Shown here: positions 1 through 5,373 of the stretch, in pieces
How the letters are laid out: every line of letters begins with the position of its first letter
How positions within the stretch are numbered: position 1 is the first letter of the stretch
NCBI GenBank assembly: GCA_021783525.1
Contig: JAJXTT010000032.1
Coordinates: forward strand, 1-6,420
Direction of reading: 5' to 3'
Source of the DNA: Pseudomonadota bacterium
GTDB taxonomy: Bacteria; Pseudomonadota; Gammaproteobacteria; Burkholderiales; Gallionellaceae
Length of the DNA: 6,420 nucleotides
Position numbers and translations under genes: made by a program
The notes under the pieces: generated by a model
The model's database searches: none
The model's input: only the letters and a program-made list of their open reading frames with translations
What the model was told of the DNA's origin: nothing

Positions 1-74
1 GTGGGTCGGGCGAGATTCGAACTCGCGACCAACGGATTAAAAGTCCGCTGCTCTACCGACTGAGCTACCGACCC
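1..74 (-). tRNA. tRNA-Lys (anticodon UUU), 3' end cut by window edge
   Basis: The reverse complement folds as a full cloverleaf. The acceptor stem GGGTCGG (74 to 68) pairs perfectly with CCGACCC (9 to 3). The D stem is GCTC/GAGC. The anticodon stem is GCGGA/TCCGT, with a G-U pair at its outer end, around the loop CTTTTAA (43 to 37), giving anticodon TTT at 41 to 39. The variable loop has 5 nt, and the T stem GCGAG/CTCGC encloses TTCGAAT. The discriminator is A (position 2), and position 1 is the first C of what is probably an encoded CCA. It decodes AAA/AAG lysine codons. It has its own promoter just upstream and is probably not only read through from queC. A tRNA-Lys after the tol-pal/queC block is a known proteobacterial arrangement. 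Lys tRNA is not a queuosine substrate (those have GUN anticodons), so its closeness to the que genes is not functional in that sense. Confidence 0.97.
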
Positions 75-88
75 CTCCCAAAAGGGAG
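75..88 (-). other. 5-bp hairpin in tRNA-Lys leader
   Basis: The minus strand reads CTCCC-TTTT-GGGAG, a perfect 5-bp stem with a 4-nt loop that directly abuts the first G of the tRNA acceptor stem. The expected transcription start, about 7 nt after the -10, falls at roughly 86 to 88, so the hairpin would make up nearly the whole 5' leader removed by RNase P. There is no U run, so I do not read it as a terminator. It may protect the 5' end or stack on the acceptor stem, but that is inference. Confidence 0.5.
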
Positions 89-93
89 CGCGC

Positions 94-121
94 ATTATAC
101 GGGTTTGACCTCGACTGTCAA
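94..121 (-). promoter_or_regulatory. Consensus sigma-70 promoter for tRNA-Lys
   Basis: On the minus strand a perfect -35 TTGACA (121 to 116) and a perfect -10 TATAAT (99 to 94) are separated by 16 bp. Downstream of the -10 comes a very GC-rich discriminator, GCGCGC (93 to 88), of the kind found in stringently controlled stable-RNA promoters in proteobacteria. Both hexamers are seen directly. Growth-rate or ppGpp control is inferred from the discriminator. The promoter lies in the 63-nt space between the queC stop and the tRNA, so tRNA-Lys is independently expressed. Confidence 0.9.
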
Positions 122-123
122 AC
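103..123. repeat. 7-bp inverted repeat overlapping the -35 of the tRNA promoter
   Basis: GTTTGAC at 103 to 109 is the exact reverse complement of GTCAAAC at 117 to 123, with 7 nt between. One arm covers most of the -35 hexamer and the other sits in the promoter spacer. On the queC transcript it would form a 7-bp stem 14 nt after the stop codon. No U tract follows, so it is not a standard intrinsic terminator. It could be an operator, a 3'-end RNA stem, or chance. Confidence 0.4.
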
Positions 124-137
124 GAACGCGCAGAAGG

Positions 138-812
138 CTATTCACCGCGATAGCGCGTGGAATCTGGCACTCCGGCCGATTGAAACCCTTCCCGGCGCAA
201 CCGGCACGAATCGCAGCGGCCGCACGCGCGGCCGGCCTCGTCGGCCTGGTAGCAGGATACCGTGAGTCCGTAATCCACGCCCAGCCGCACTCCCTGCCGG
301 ATGATTTCCGCCTTGGTCAGATGCAATAGCGGCGCATGCAGTGTCAGGGGCTTGCCTTCCACTGCCGCCTGCGTCGCCAAATTCGCCATGCGCTCGAACG
401 CAGCGACATATTCGGGACGGCAATCGGGATATCCGGAATAATCCACTGCATTCACGCCGAAGAAGATGTCCTGCGCATGCAACACTTCCGCCCACGCCAG
501 GGCCAGCGACAACATGATGGTGTTGCGTGCAGGGACGTAAGTGACCGGAATACCGCTGCTTGCATGCTCCGGCACGGCGATGGCTGAATCGGTCAGGGCA
601 GACCCCCCGAACCCGGTAAGATCGATATTCAATACACGGTGCTCACGAGCGCCAAGTGCCCGTGCCACGTTCTGTGCGGCGGCGAGTTCGGCGTGATGCC
701 GCTGTCCGTAATCGACGCTCAGCGCATAGCATTCGAATCCACGTTCCCGCGCCATCGCCAGTACTGTTGCCGAATCCAGTCCTCCCGACAGTAACACCAC
801 CGCTCGTTTCAT
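138..812 (-). CDS. queC: 7-cyano-7-deazaguanine (preQ0) synthase QueC
   Basis: This cytoplasmic ATP-dependent enzyme converts 7-carboxy-7-deazaguanine plus ammonia to preQ0, the precursor of queuosine in tRNAs with GUN anticodons. The 224-residue product has the usual family length. The PP-loop pyrophosphatase motif SGGLDSAT is at residues 9-16. The conserved block YVPARNTIML is at 92-101 and NAVDYSGYPDCR at 121-132. The zinc site is made by Cys187, Cys197, Cys200 and Cys203 near the C-terminus. All key residues are present, so it should be active. The ATG at 812 follows the queE stop by 2 nt (TGA-AG-ATG), which indicates tight coupling. A GAGG/GGGG purine-rich stretch lies about 10 to 13 nt upstream. 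QueE, the enzyme that makes its substrate, is the gene immediately before it. It ends with TAG at 140 to 138. Confidence 0.97.
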   Translation of the reverse strand: MKRAVVLLSGGLDSATVLAMARERGFECYALSVDYGQRHHAELAAAQNVARALGAREHRVLNIDLTGFGGSALTDSAIAVPEHASSGIPVTYVPARNTIMLSLALAWAEVLHAQDIFFGVNAVDYSGYPDCRPEYVAAFERMANLATQAAVEGKPLTLHAPLLHLTKAEIIRQGVRLGVDYGLTVSCYQADEAGRACGRCDSCRLRREGFQSAGVPDSTRYRGE

Positions 813-814
813 CT

Positions 815-1471
815 TCAGCGCCCCGCCTCGTTACCCCACAGCAGTTTGTGCAACTGCACCTGCAAGCGTACCGGCAAGCGATCACGCAATATCCATTCCG
901 CCAGGTCTTTGGCTGCGAGCTGCCCCTGAGCAGGCGAGAACAGCACCGCGCAGTGCAGCGTCAACACCCGCTCCTCCAGAACCTGTTTCGCCCATTGGTA
1001 ATCCGCCTCGTTGCACAGCACGAACTTGATCTCGTCGTGCGGGTTGAGATGCGCCAGATTGCTCCACAGGTTCTTCTGCACCTCACCCGATGCCGGCGTT
1101 TTGATGTCCAGCACTTTCATCACCCGCGCGTCCACACCGCTCACATCCAGCGCTCCGCCCGTTTCAAGAGAAACTTCATAACCTTCGTCGCATAGCGCTC
1201 GCAACAGGATCAAACAATTCTTCTGCGCCAGCGGTTCACCGCCGGTGACGGTGACATAACGCGGTGCGTAACCCGCCACCTCCGCCAGGATCGCTTGCAG
1301 CATCATGGTCTGCCCGCCGGTAAACGCGTAGGCCGTATCGCAATAGGTACAACGCAATGGGCATCCCGTCAGGCGCACGAATACGGTCGGCAAACCGACA
1401 CGGCTGGTCTCGCCTTGCAACGAATAGAATATCTCGCTGATGCGCAGTGACTCGCTGCCGATGTGCGACAT
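815..1471 (-). CDS. queE: 7-carboxy-7-deazaguanine synthase QueE (radical SAM)
   Basis: QueE rearranges 6-carboxy-5,6,7,8-tetrahydropterin to 7-carboxy-7-deazaguanine, the radical SAM step before QueC. With the start used here the protein has 218 residues. The 4Fe-4S cluster motif is C-P-L-R-C-T-Y-C with Cys37, Cys41 and Cys44. The substrate-side segment FYSLQGE is at 15-21, the SAM-binding GGEP at 77-80, and the typical end QVQLHKLLWG lies near the C-terminus. I chose the ATG at 1471 because the product then begins just before the conserved I-S-E-I-F-Y-S-L-Q-G-E block. The frame is open 19 codons further upstream to 1528, but that extension lies inside cpoB and is not family-like. The start is 13 nt after the cpoB stop. 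No good Shine-Dalgarno is visible (only AAAAG), so coupling to cpoB is likely. Confidence 0.95.
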   Translation of the reverse strand: MSHIGSESLRISEIFYSLQGETSRVGLPTVFVRLTGCPLRCTYCDTAYAFTGGQTMMLQAILAEVAGYAPRYVTVTGGEPLAQKNCLILLRALCDEGYEVSLETGGALDVSGVDARVMKVLDIKTPASGEVQKNLWSNLAHLNPHDEIKFVLCNEADYQWAKQVLEERVLTLHCAVLFSPAQGQLAAKDLAEWILRDRLPVRLQVQLHKLLWGNEAGR

Positions 1472-1484
1472 GACTTTTGGAAAA

Positions 1485-2252
1485 CTACTTGATAGTGGCA
1501 AGGCGCTTTTTTGCCTTGTCGGAAGCATCGCTGCCCGGGAATTGGGAAATGAGCTGTTTAAGGGTCTTTTTGGCCCCAGTCTTGTTCTTCAATTCCAGCT
1601 GGCACTCCGCAATATTGAGCATCGCCTCCGCTGCGCGGGGATGATCCGGGAATTTGCCGACCAATGTCTCATAACTGTTCACACAGTTCTTGTAATCTTT
1701 CAGCAAGAAGTAAGAATTGCCCATCCAGTAATCTACGTTCGCCTCATGCACCGATTGCGGATAAGCCTTCAAAAACTCGCTGAAGGCCGATGCTGCGCTC
1801 TGATAATTTTCGGCTTTGTAAAACGTATATGCAGCTTCGAATGCACGGTTCTCGCCCAACGGGTCTGTCGATACATCCTTGGAACCGTCGGCACGCCCCG
1901 ATGAATTGACAGCAGCGGGCTCACCTGCTTCGATGCGCCGCAGTCGCGTATCCAGATCGATGTAGAAGTCCTTCTGGCGCTTCTCAGCATCCTGCAAACT
2001 ATGCACGAGCTCTTCGTTCTGCCCGCGCAGTTTGCGCAACTCGGTGTTCACAGCCTCCAGTTGCATCTGCAGATCAAGTGTGGAACGAACGAACTGTTCC
2101 TTGTCGGCCTCTGCGGAAGACAAGGCCTGCTCAAGCTTGGTGATGCGCGCATCCAGTTGTTGGATCTGCTTGCGCGCATCATCGTCAGCGAACAGCCCCG
2201 CCGCAGCTTGACTGCTCGCAACGCACAAACAGACCAACAACCAGAAACGCAT
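1485..2252 (-). CDS. cpoB: Cell division coordinator CpoB (YbgF), periplasmic coiled-coil/TPR protein
   Basis: CpoB is a periplasmic partner of TolA that coordinates Tol-Pal constriction with septal peptidoglycan synthesis by PBP1B in Escherichia coli. The 255 residues have the family layout. A signal peptide covers about residues 1-18, with probable cleavage in the A-A-A-G region. A charged trimerising coiled coil spans about 25-106. A Ser/Gly/Asp-rich linker covers about 107-134. Three TPR-like repeats follow at about 137-170, 173-207 and 210-244 (for example AYTFYKAENYQSAASAF and YWMGNSYFLLKDY). There is no lipobox, so it should be soluble. The ATG at 2252 lies 11 nt after the pal stop. 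The upstream bases (ATTCGTCCTTTC) contain no Shine-Dalgarno, which suggests reinitiation from pal. It ends TAG at 1487 to 1485, 13 nt before queE. Confidence 0.93.
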   Translation of the reverse strand: MRFWLLVCLCVASSQAAAGLFADDDARKQIQQLDARITKLEQALSSAEADKEQFVRSTLDLQMQLEAVNTELRKLRGQNEELVHSLQDAEKRQKDFYIDLDTRLRRIEAGEPAAVNSSGRADGSKDVSTDPLGENRAFEAAYTFYKAENYQSAASAFSEFLKAYPQSVHEANVDYWMGNSYFLLKDYKNCVNSYETLVGKFPDHPRAAEAMLNIAECQLELKNKTGAKKTLKQLISQFPGSDASDKAKKRLATIK

Positions 2253-2263
2253 GAAAGGACGAA

Positions 2264-2797
2264 TTATTTATTGGGGTAAACGATGTCTGCGCGACGATTC
2301 TGCGACCAGCACGATTCGTTATGCTCGACGCAGCGCGGCTTCGATTCGCCGTAGCTGACTGTCTCGATCTGTGAAGCCTGGGCTCCGGACAAAACCAGCA
2401 GCTTCTTCACGTTATTTGCGCGACGCTGCCCCAGGGCCAGGTTGTATTCGGTGCTGCCGCGCTCATCCGCATTGCCTTCCACGCGAACTTTGACATCTTT
2501 GTTTTTGCCCAGATACGCTCCGTTCGCCTGAATTGCAGCACGGTCAGATTCCTGGACGGCATCCACATCAAACGGGAAATATGCGCTACGGACTTCCGGA
2601 ATTGCCGCGGCTGCAGCTGCGGCAGCGGCGGCCGCAGCATCAGCAGCAGTCGTTGTCTGTGCCGGTTCTACGGCTGCGGGGGCGGGCGCTGCCGCGGCAG
2701 GCGCCGGAGCGGGCTCGCTGACAGCCTCTTTCGGCTTTTCGCTGGCGCAAGCAGCCAAAAGATTTACCAAAACAATACTCAGGATGATTTTCTTCAT
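2264..2797 (-). CDS. pal: Peptidoglycan-associated outer-membrane lipoprotein Pal
   Basis: Pal anchors the outer membrane to peptidoglycan and is the load moved by TolQRA through TolB. The 177-residue precursor has a short lipoprotein signal with lipobox L-A-A-C at 14-17, so Cys17 becomes the lipidated first residue. Ala18 (not Asp) at +2 fits outer-membrane sorting. Residues 22-69 form an Ala/Pro-rich linker that includes twelve consecutive alanines (54-65). An OmpA-like domain covers about 70-177: it has the core G-N-A-D-E-R-G-S-T-E-Y-N at 108-119 and L-G-Q-R-R-A at 122-127, containing the Asp (111) and Arg (126) expected to bind diaminopimelate. Cys156 and Cys163 may form a disulfide. The ATG at 2797 is set by a GGAG ribosome site 7 nt upstream and by the M-K-K lipoprotein start. 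An upstream in-frame start at 2848 would bury the signal peptide. Confidence 0.97.
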   Translation of the reverse strand: MKKIILSIVLVNLLAACASEKPKEAVSEPAPAPAAAAPAPAAVEPAQTTTAADAAAAAAAAAAAAIPEVRSAYFPFDVDAVQESDRAAIQANGAYLGKNKDVKVRVEGNADERGSTEYNLALGQRRANNVKKLLVLSGAQASQIETVSYGESKPRCVEHNESCWSQNRRADIVYPNK

Positions 2798-2804
2798 TTT
2801 TAAT

Positions 2805-2808
2805 CTCC
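2805..2808 (-). promoter_or_regulatory. Shine-Dalgarno of pal
   Basis: GGAG on the minus strand lies 7 nt before the ATG at 2797, inside the 19-nt AT-rich tolB-pal gap. It decides the pal start in favour of the short lipoprotein form. The strong site fits the need for far more Pal than TolB. Confidence 0.8.
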
Positions 2809-2816
2809 AATATTTA

Positions 2817-4073
2817 CTATTTAAGGAAAGGGCCCCAGATCGGCTCACGTATATCGCCGCGCTGAGCGACCATCTTTTGCTTCACTCTGCCATCACTGGA
2901 AACAGTCGACAATATACCACGACCTTGCGACTCGGTTGCGAACAACACCAGCTTTCCGTTGGGCGCGAAACTCGGCTTCTTTTCCCATCCGCCGCCGGTC
3001 AGTATCTGCATCTGATTGGTTTCAAAATCCTGCACTGCGATGTAAAACACCCCGTCGACAAAATGAGAGAACACGAAGCTCTTCCCATCCGGGCTCGGTC
3101 GCGGCGAAAAATTGCTGGTACCTTCAAAAGTCAGTCGTTCGGCAAAACCGCCATCCAGCGGCACCCGATAAATCTGTGCGCTGCCGCCGCGATCGGAAGT
3201 AAACAACAGCGACTTGCCGTCCGGCAGGAAAACAGGCTCCGTGTCTATGGTCTCGCTGAAGGTGATGCGGTGCAGTTCCTTTCCATCGCTTCGCGCAATA
3301 TATATCTGTGAAAACCCGTCTCGGGAGAGCACCATTGCGAGTTGCTTGCCGTCAGGCGACCAGGCCGGCGCGCTGTTGCTCCCCGAAAAATCCGCCAGGA
3401 CAGTACGCTGGCGCGTCGTCAACGACTGTACAAAGACAGACGCATGACCGCGCTCGAAACTCACATAGGCAAGCTGGCTGCCGTCCGGCGACCATGCGGG
3501 CGACATGATCGGCTCGTTCAACGCCAGCAAGGTCTGCTCGCCGTAGCCGTCGCTATCCGCAACAACCAGACGATAATTCTTCCCTTCCCGATTGACGTAT
3601 GCGATGCGGGTGCTGAACACCCCTGGCGTGCCCGTCAGTTTTTCGTAGACCAGATCGGCAACGCGATGCCCGATGGCGCGCAATTGCTCCGCCTTGGCAG
3701 TGACCGCCATGCCGACCAGCTCGGCATGACGCACCATGTCCAGCAGGCGAAACCTGACCTCGACGCGCCCGCCATCCAGAGTCTGTACTTTGCCGATCAG
3801 CAACGCGTCAACGCCCGGCCACTCGACGTAATTCACCTCGCCCGGCTCGTGCGGGGACTTGCCTGCAGGATCGATCAGCTTGAACAGGCCGGTGCGCATA
3901 AGGTCGTTGGACACGACGGTGCTGATCGACTGTCCCGCCAACTGCTCTTCCCCTGCAAATCGCACCAGCGAGATCGGGATCTGGTGCTCGCCCGCCCCTG
4001 TGATCTCTATGGTCAACTCGGCCCGTGCGGACAGCGATACGAAAAATAAAAGGACAACTCCCAAAAAACGCAT
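2817..4073 (-). CDS. tolB: Tol-Pal system translocation protein TolB
   Basis: TolB is a periplasmic protein that shuttles between TolA and Pal. With the ATG at 4073 the product has 418 residues, close to the usual 420-440. A Sec signal peptide (M-R-F-L-G-V-V-L-L, ending A-R-A before E19) precedes the TolA-facing N-terminal stretch E-L-T-I-E-I-T-G. The N-terminal alpha/beta domain covers about 19-150. The rest is a beta-propeller with repeated PDG-type turns: SPDG at 195-198, SPDG at 239-242, LPDG at 283-286, SPDG at 327-330 and APNG at 370-373. A GTG three codons upstream (4082) is possible, but AGGAG would then abut it. The ATG has AGGAG at an 8-nt spacing, so I prefer it. The tolA stop codon TAG is the first part of that TAGGAG, which ties the two genes together. 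It ends TAG at 2819 to 2817. Confidence 0.97.
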   Translation of the reverse strand: MRFLGVVLLFFVSLSARAELTIEITGAGEHQIPISLVRFAGEEQLAGQSISTVVSNDLMRTGLFKLIDPAGKSPHEPGEVNYVEWPGVDALLIGKVQTLDGGRVEVRFRLLDMVRHAELVGMAVTAKAEQLRAIGHRVADLVYEKLTGTPGVFSTRIAYVNREGKNYRLVVADSDGYGEQTLLALNEPIMSPAWSPDGSQLAYVSFERGHASVFVQSLTTRQRTVLADFSGSNSAPAWSPDGKQLAMVLSRDGFSQIYIARSDGKELHRITFSETIDTEPVFLPDGKSLLFTSDRGGSAQIYRVPLDGGFAERLTFEGTSNFSPRPSPDGKSFVFSHFVDGVFYIAVQDFETNQMQILTGGGWEKKPSFAPNGKLVLFATESQGRGILSTVSSDGRVKQKMVAQRGDIREPIWGPFLK

Positions 4074-4081
4074 TACCTGCA

Positions 4082-4086
4082 CTCCT
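4082..4086 (-). promoter_or_regulatory. Shine-Dalgarno of tolB, fused to tolA stop
   Basis: AGGAG on the minus strand is part of TAGGAG, whose TAG (4087 to 4085) is the tolA stop codon. Its distance of 8 nt to the ATG at 4073 supports that start over the GTG at 4082, which it would touch. Confidence 0.8.
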
Positions 4087-4846
4087 ACGGTTTGATCGAC
4101 AATTTCAATTCACGGAACATCTTCTGCAACGACACATCGGTTGGTACCGGCAGCGGCTCTGCAGACAGTATGGCGCGCTCCGCCGCATCATCGTAGGCGG
4201 GGTAGCCGCTGCTTTTCACCAGCACCGGGTCATCCATCAGCATGCCGTCCGGCAACAGAGTCACTTTGAAAACTGCTTCCGCGCTGTCCGGCACATCCGA
4301 CACCGTCCTCATCTTGCGCCGTATCTTGTTGCGTATCATGTCCTGATAGCGATCGATCTGCGTCTGCGTCGCCGCAGTCACTTCAGCGCGAACCTGGGCC
4401 TGCACGGCCTGTCTTCTCTGCTCCGAATTCGCTTCATACGCTGCCAGTTCACGCTGCTCGGCTTCCAGCCTGGCCTTGGCTGCCGCCTTCTCTTTCTTCG
4501 CGTCTGTTTTGGTCGGCGACGGCTTCACTTCGGTCTTCTTGCTCTTCTTGTCACGAATCTCGATCTCGGCTTTCACCGGCGGCAACACTGGCGCTACGAC
4601 CTTGGCAGGCGGGGTCGGTTCCGTCCTGACTGGCAGAGGAGGAGGCAGCGCCGGGGCAGGTTCCGCTTTGGGTACGGCCTCGGTAGTCGGCAGGCTATTC
4701 CACATCTCCACCGTGTATCTCTCGGACGGATGGGATTGCCAGCGCGTGGCAAAATACAACGGCACAAAAAAAGCCAGATGAACCGCCAGCGCCAACGCGC
4801 CGGCAACGAAAAAATGGGGCTCGCGATATGCCAGTGCTGCGCTCAT
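4085..4846 (-). CDS. tolA: Tol-Pal energy-transducing arm TolA
   Basis: TolA is an inner-membrane protein that carries the TolQR proton-motive energy across the periplasm to TolB/Pal. The 253 residues have the three-part layout. A single N-terminal membrane anchor covers about 13-33, with His23 matching the conserved TolQ-contacting His. A Pro-rich segment covers about 54-90. A charged Lys/Ala/Glu helical stretch covers about 97-182. A TonB-like C-terminal domain follows at about 183-253, with F-K-V-T-L-L-P-D-G-M and S-G-Y-P-A-Y-D-D-A-A-E-R-A-I. The protein is short beside the 421 residues of E. coli TolA, and the loss is in the helical rod. In the S-x3-H anchor motif of E. coli TolA, the Ser position appears to be Ala19 here. 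The ATG overlaps the tolR stop as ATGA (4846 to 4843), preceded by a weak AAGG. It ends TAG, merging into the tolB ribosome site. Confidence 0.93.
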   Translation of the reverse strand: MSAALAYREPHFFVAGALALAVHLAFFVPLYFATRWQSHPSERYTVEMWNSLPTTEAVPKAEPAPALPPPLPVRTEPTPPAKVVAPVLPPVKAEIEIRDKKSKKTEVKPSPTKTDAKKEKAAAKARLEAEQRELAAYEANSEQRRQAVQAQVRAEVTAATQTQIDRYQDMIRNKIRRKMRTVSDVPDSAEAVFKVTLLPDGMLMDDPVLVKSSGYPAYDDAAERAILSAEPLPVPTDVSLQKMFRELKLSIKP

Positions 4847-5262
4847 CGTGCCTTGGTGAGCAAACCGATCTTCTTGATATGCTGCTGCTGCAACATGTCC
4901 ATGACGTTGATCACCTCCTCATAGCGCACATTCTTGTCCGCGGAGATCACCACCGGTTGATTGGGATTCTTTGCCACGATTTGCTGCAAACGAGCGCCAA
5001 TCTCTTCGTGAGATACCGGGAATTCCACTCCACCCCTGGCATGGTCGCGCAAGAGCAGCGTGGTGTCCTTCCTGATCACGACTTCCAGCGGTGCCACCGC
5101 CGGCGCCAGCGACTTTCCCACGCTGGGCAGGTCGATCTGACCCGGATTCATCAACGGCGCCGTGATCATGAATATCACCAGCAGCACCAGCATCACATCG
5201 ATGTAAGGCACGACATTGATCTGGCTCATCTGCGGATGAGCTGAACGCCGACTATAGTTCAT
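4843..5262 (-). CDS. tolR: Tol-Pal motor subunit TolR (ExbD family)
   Basis: TolR is an inner-membrane protein that forms the proton-conducting motor with TolQ. Its 139 residues are normal for the family. A short basic cytoplasmic N-terminus leads into N-V-V-P-Y-I-D-V-M-L-V-L-L-V-I-F-M at 16-32. Asp22 is the proton-pathway residue equivalent to Asp23 of E. coli TolR. The periplasmic domain follows, ending V-I-S-A-D-K-N-V-R-Y-E-E-V-I-N-V-M-D and a short amphipathic tail. The ATG at 5262 gives the N-terminal length expected for the family. An internal ATG at 5229 would remove most of the cytoplasmic lead and has no ribosome site. The ATG at 5262 itself has only a weak Shine-Dalgarno and sits inside the end of a small upstream ORF, suggesting coupled initiation. 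The stop TGA overlaps the tolA start. Confidence 0.96.
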   Translation of the reverse strand: MNYSRRSAHPQMSQINVVPYIDVMLVLLVIFMITAPLMNPGQIDLPSVGKSLAPAVAPLEVVIRKDTTLLLRDHARGGVEFPVSHEEIGARLQQIVAKNPNQPVVISADKNVRYEEVINVMDMLQQQHIKKIGLLTKAR

Positions 5263-5329
5263 GGCAACACCGCACCAAAGGCAGGCGATCTGCTACTTCG
5301 CTTCGCTCATGCAGAATTGACACCGTCAT
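5252..5329 (-). other. Possible 25-codon leader ORF running into tolR
   Basis: An ATG at 5329 has an excellent ribosome site, GGAGG at 5341 to 5337, 7 nt away. It opens a 25-codon frame (M-T-V-S-I-L-H-E-R-S... ending C-C-H-E-L) that stops with TAG at 5254 to 5252. The tolR ATG (5262) lies inside its last codons in another frame, an 11-nt overlap, so ribosomes finishing here could restart at tolR. The peptide has no recognisable domain or membrane segment. It may be a real leader, or a relic of a former tolR start. Function is inferred from position only. Confidence 0.4.
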
Positions 5330-5373
5330 GGCTGCACCTCCGACAGCGCGAATGGGTCGCTGCACCGCGTCAT
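5326..5373 (-). other. Possible 15-codon ORF coupled to tolQ stop
   Basis: The ATG at 5373 overlaps the tolQ stop codon as ATGA (5373 to 5370), the same layout as the tolR-tolA junction, and has GAGG 5 nt upstream inside the tolQ end. The 15-codon frame (M-T-R-C-S-D-P-F...) ends in a second ATGA (5329 to 5326) that starts the next small ORF. No known protein is recognised. It may only pass ribosomes through the tolQ-tolR gap. Confidence 0.3.
5337..5341 (-). promoter_or_regulatory. Strong Shine-Dalgarno in tolQ-tolR gap
   Basis: GGAGG on the minus strand lies 7 nt before the ATG at 5329. It is one of the best ribosome sites in the window, yet it serves a 25-codon ORF and not tolR directly, whose own ATG is 67 nt further on. 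Confidence 0.6.

Noticed and set aside
103..123. Intrinsic terminator after queC
   Set aside because: The stem is present but no U tract follows it on the minus strand. The next bases are the tRNA promoter -10 region.
217..236. GC-rich palindromic stretch with repeated CGGCCG
   Set aside because: It lies inside the conserved QueC zinc-binding region and is explained by Gly/Arg/Ala/Cys codons.
1472..1528. Longer queE start at 1528
   Set aside because: It adds 19 residues unlike QueE and overlaps cpoB by 44 nt. The ATG at 1471 fits the family N-terminus.
2798..2848. Longer pal start at 2848
   Set aside because: It would place 17 residues before the lipoprotein signal and overlap tolB. The GGAG site fits the ATG at 2797.
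3342..4049. A 235-codon plus-strand frame opposite tolB
   Set aside because: It is antisense to a clear TolB, its composition is typical of a shadow frame, and there is no ribosome site or partner genes.
4025..4924. A 299-codon open frame on the plus strand opposite tolA
   Set aside because: It is antisense to tolA and neighbouring ends, its product is Arg/His-rich without domain-like pattern, and it has no context. It is a shadow of the GC-rich Lys/Ala/Pro coding on the other strand.
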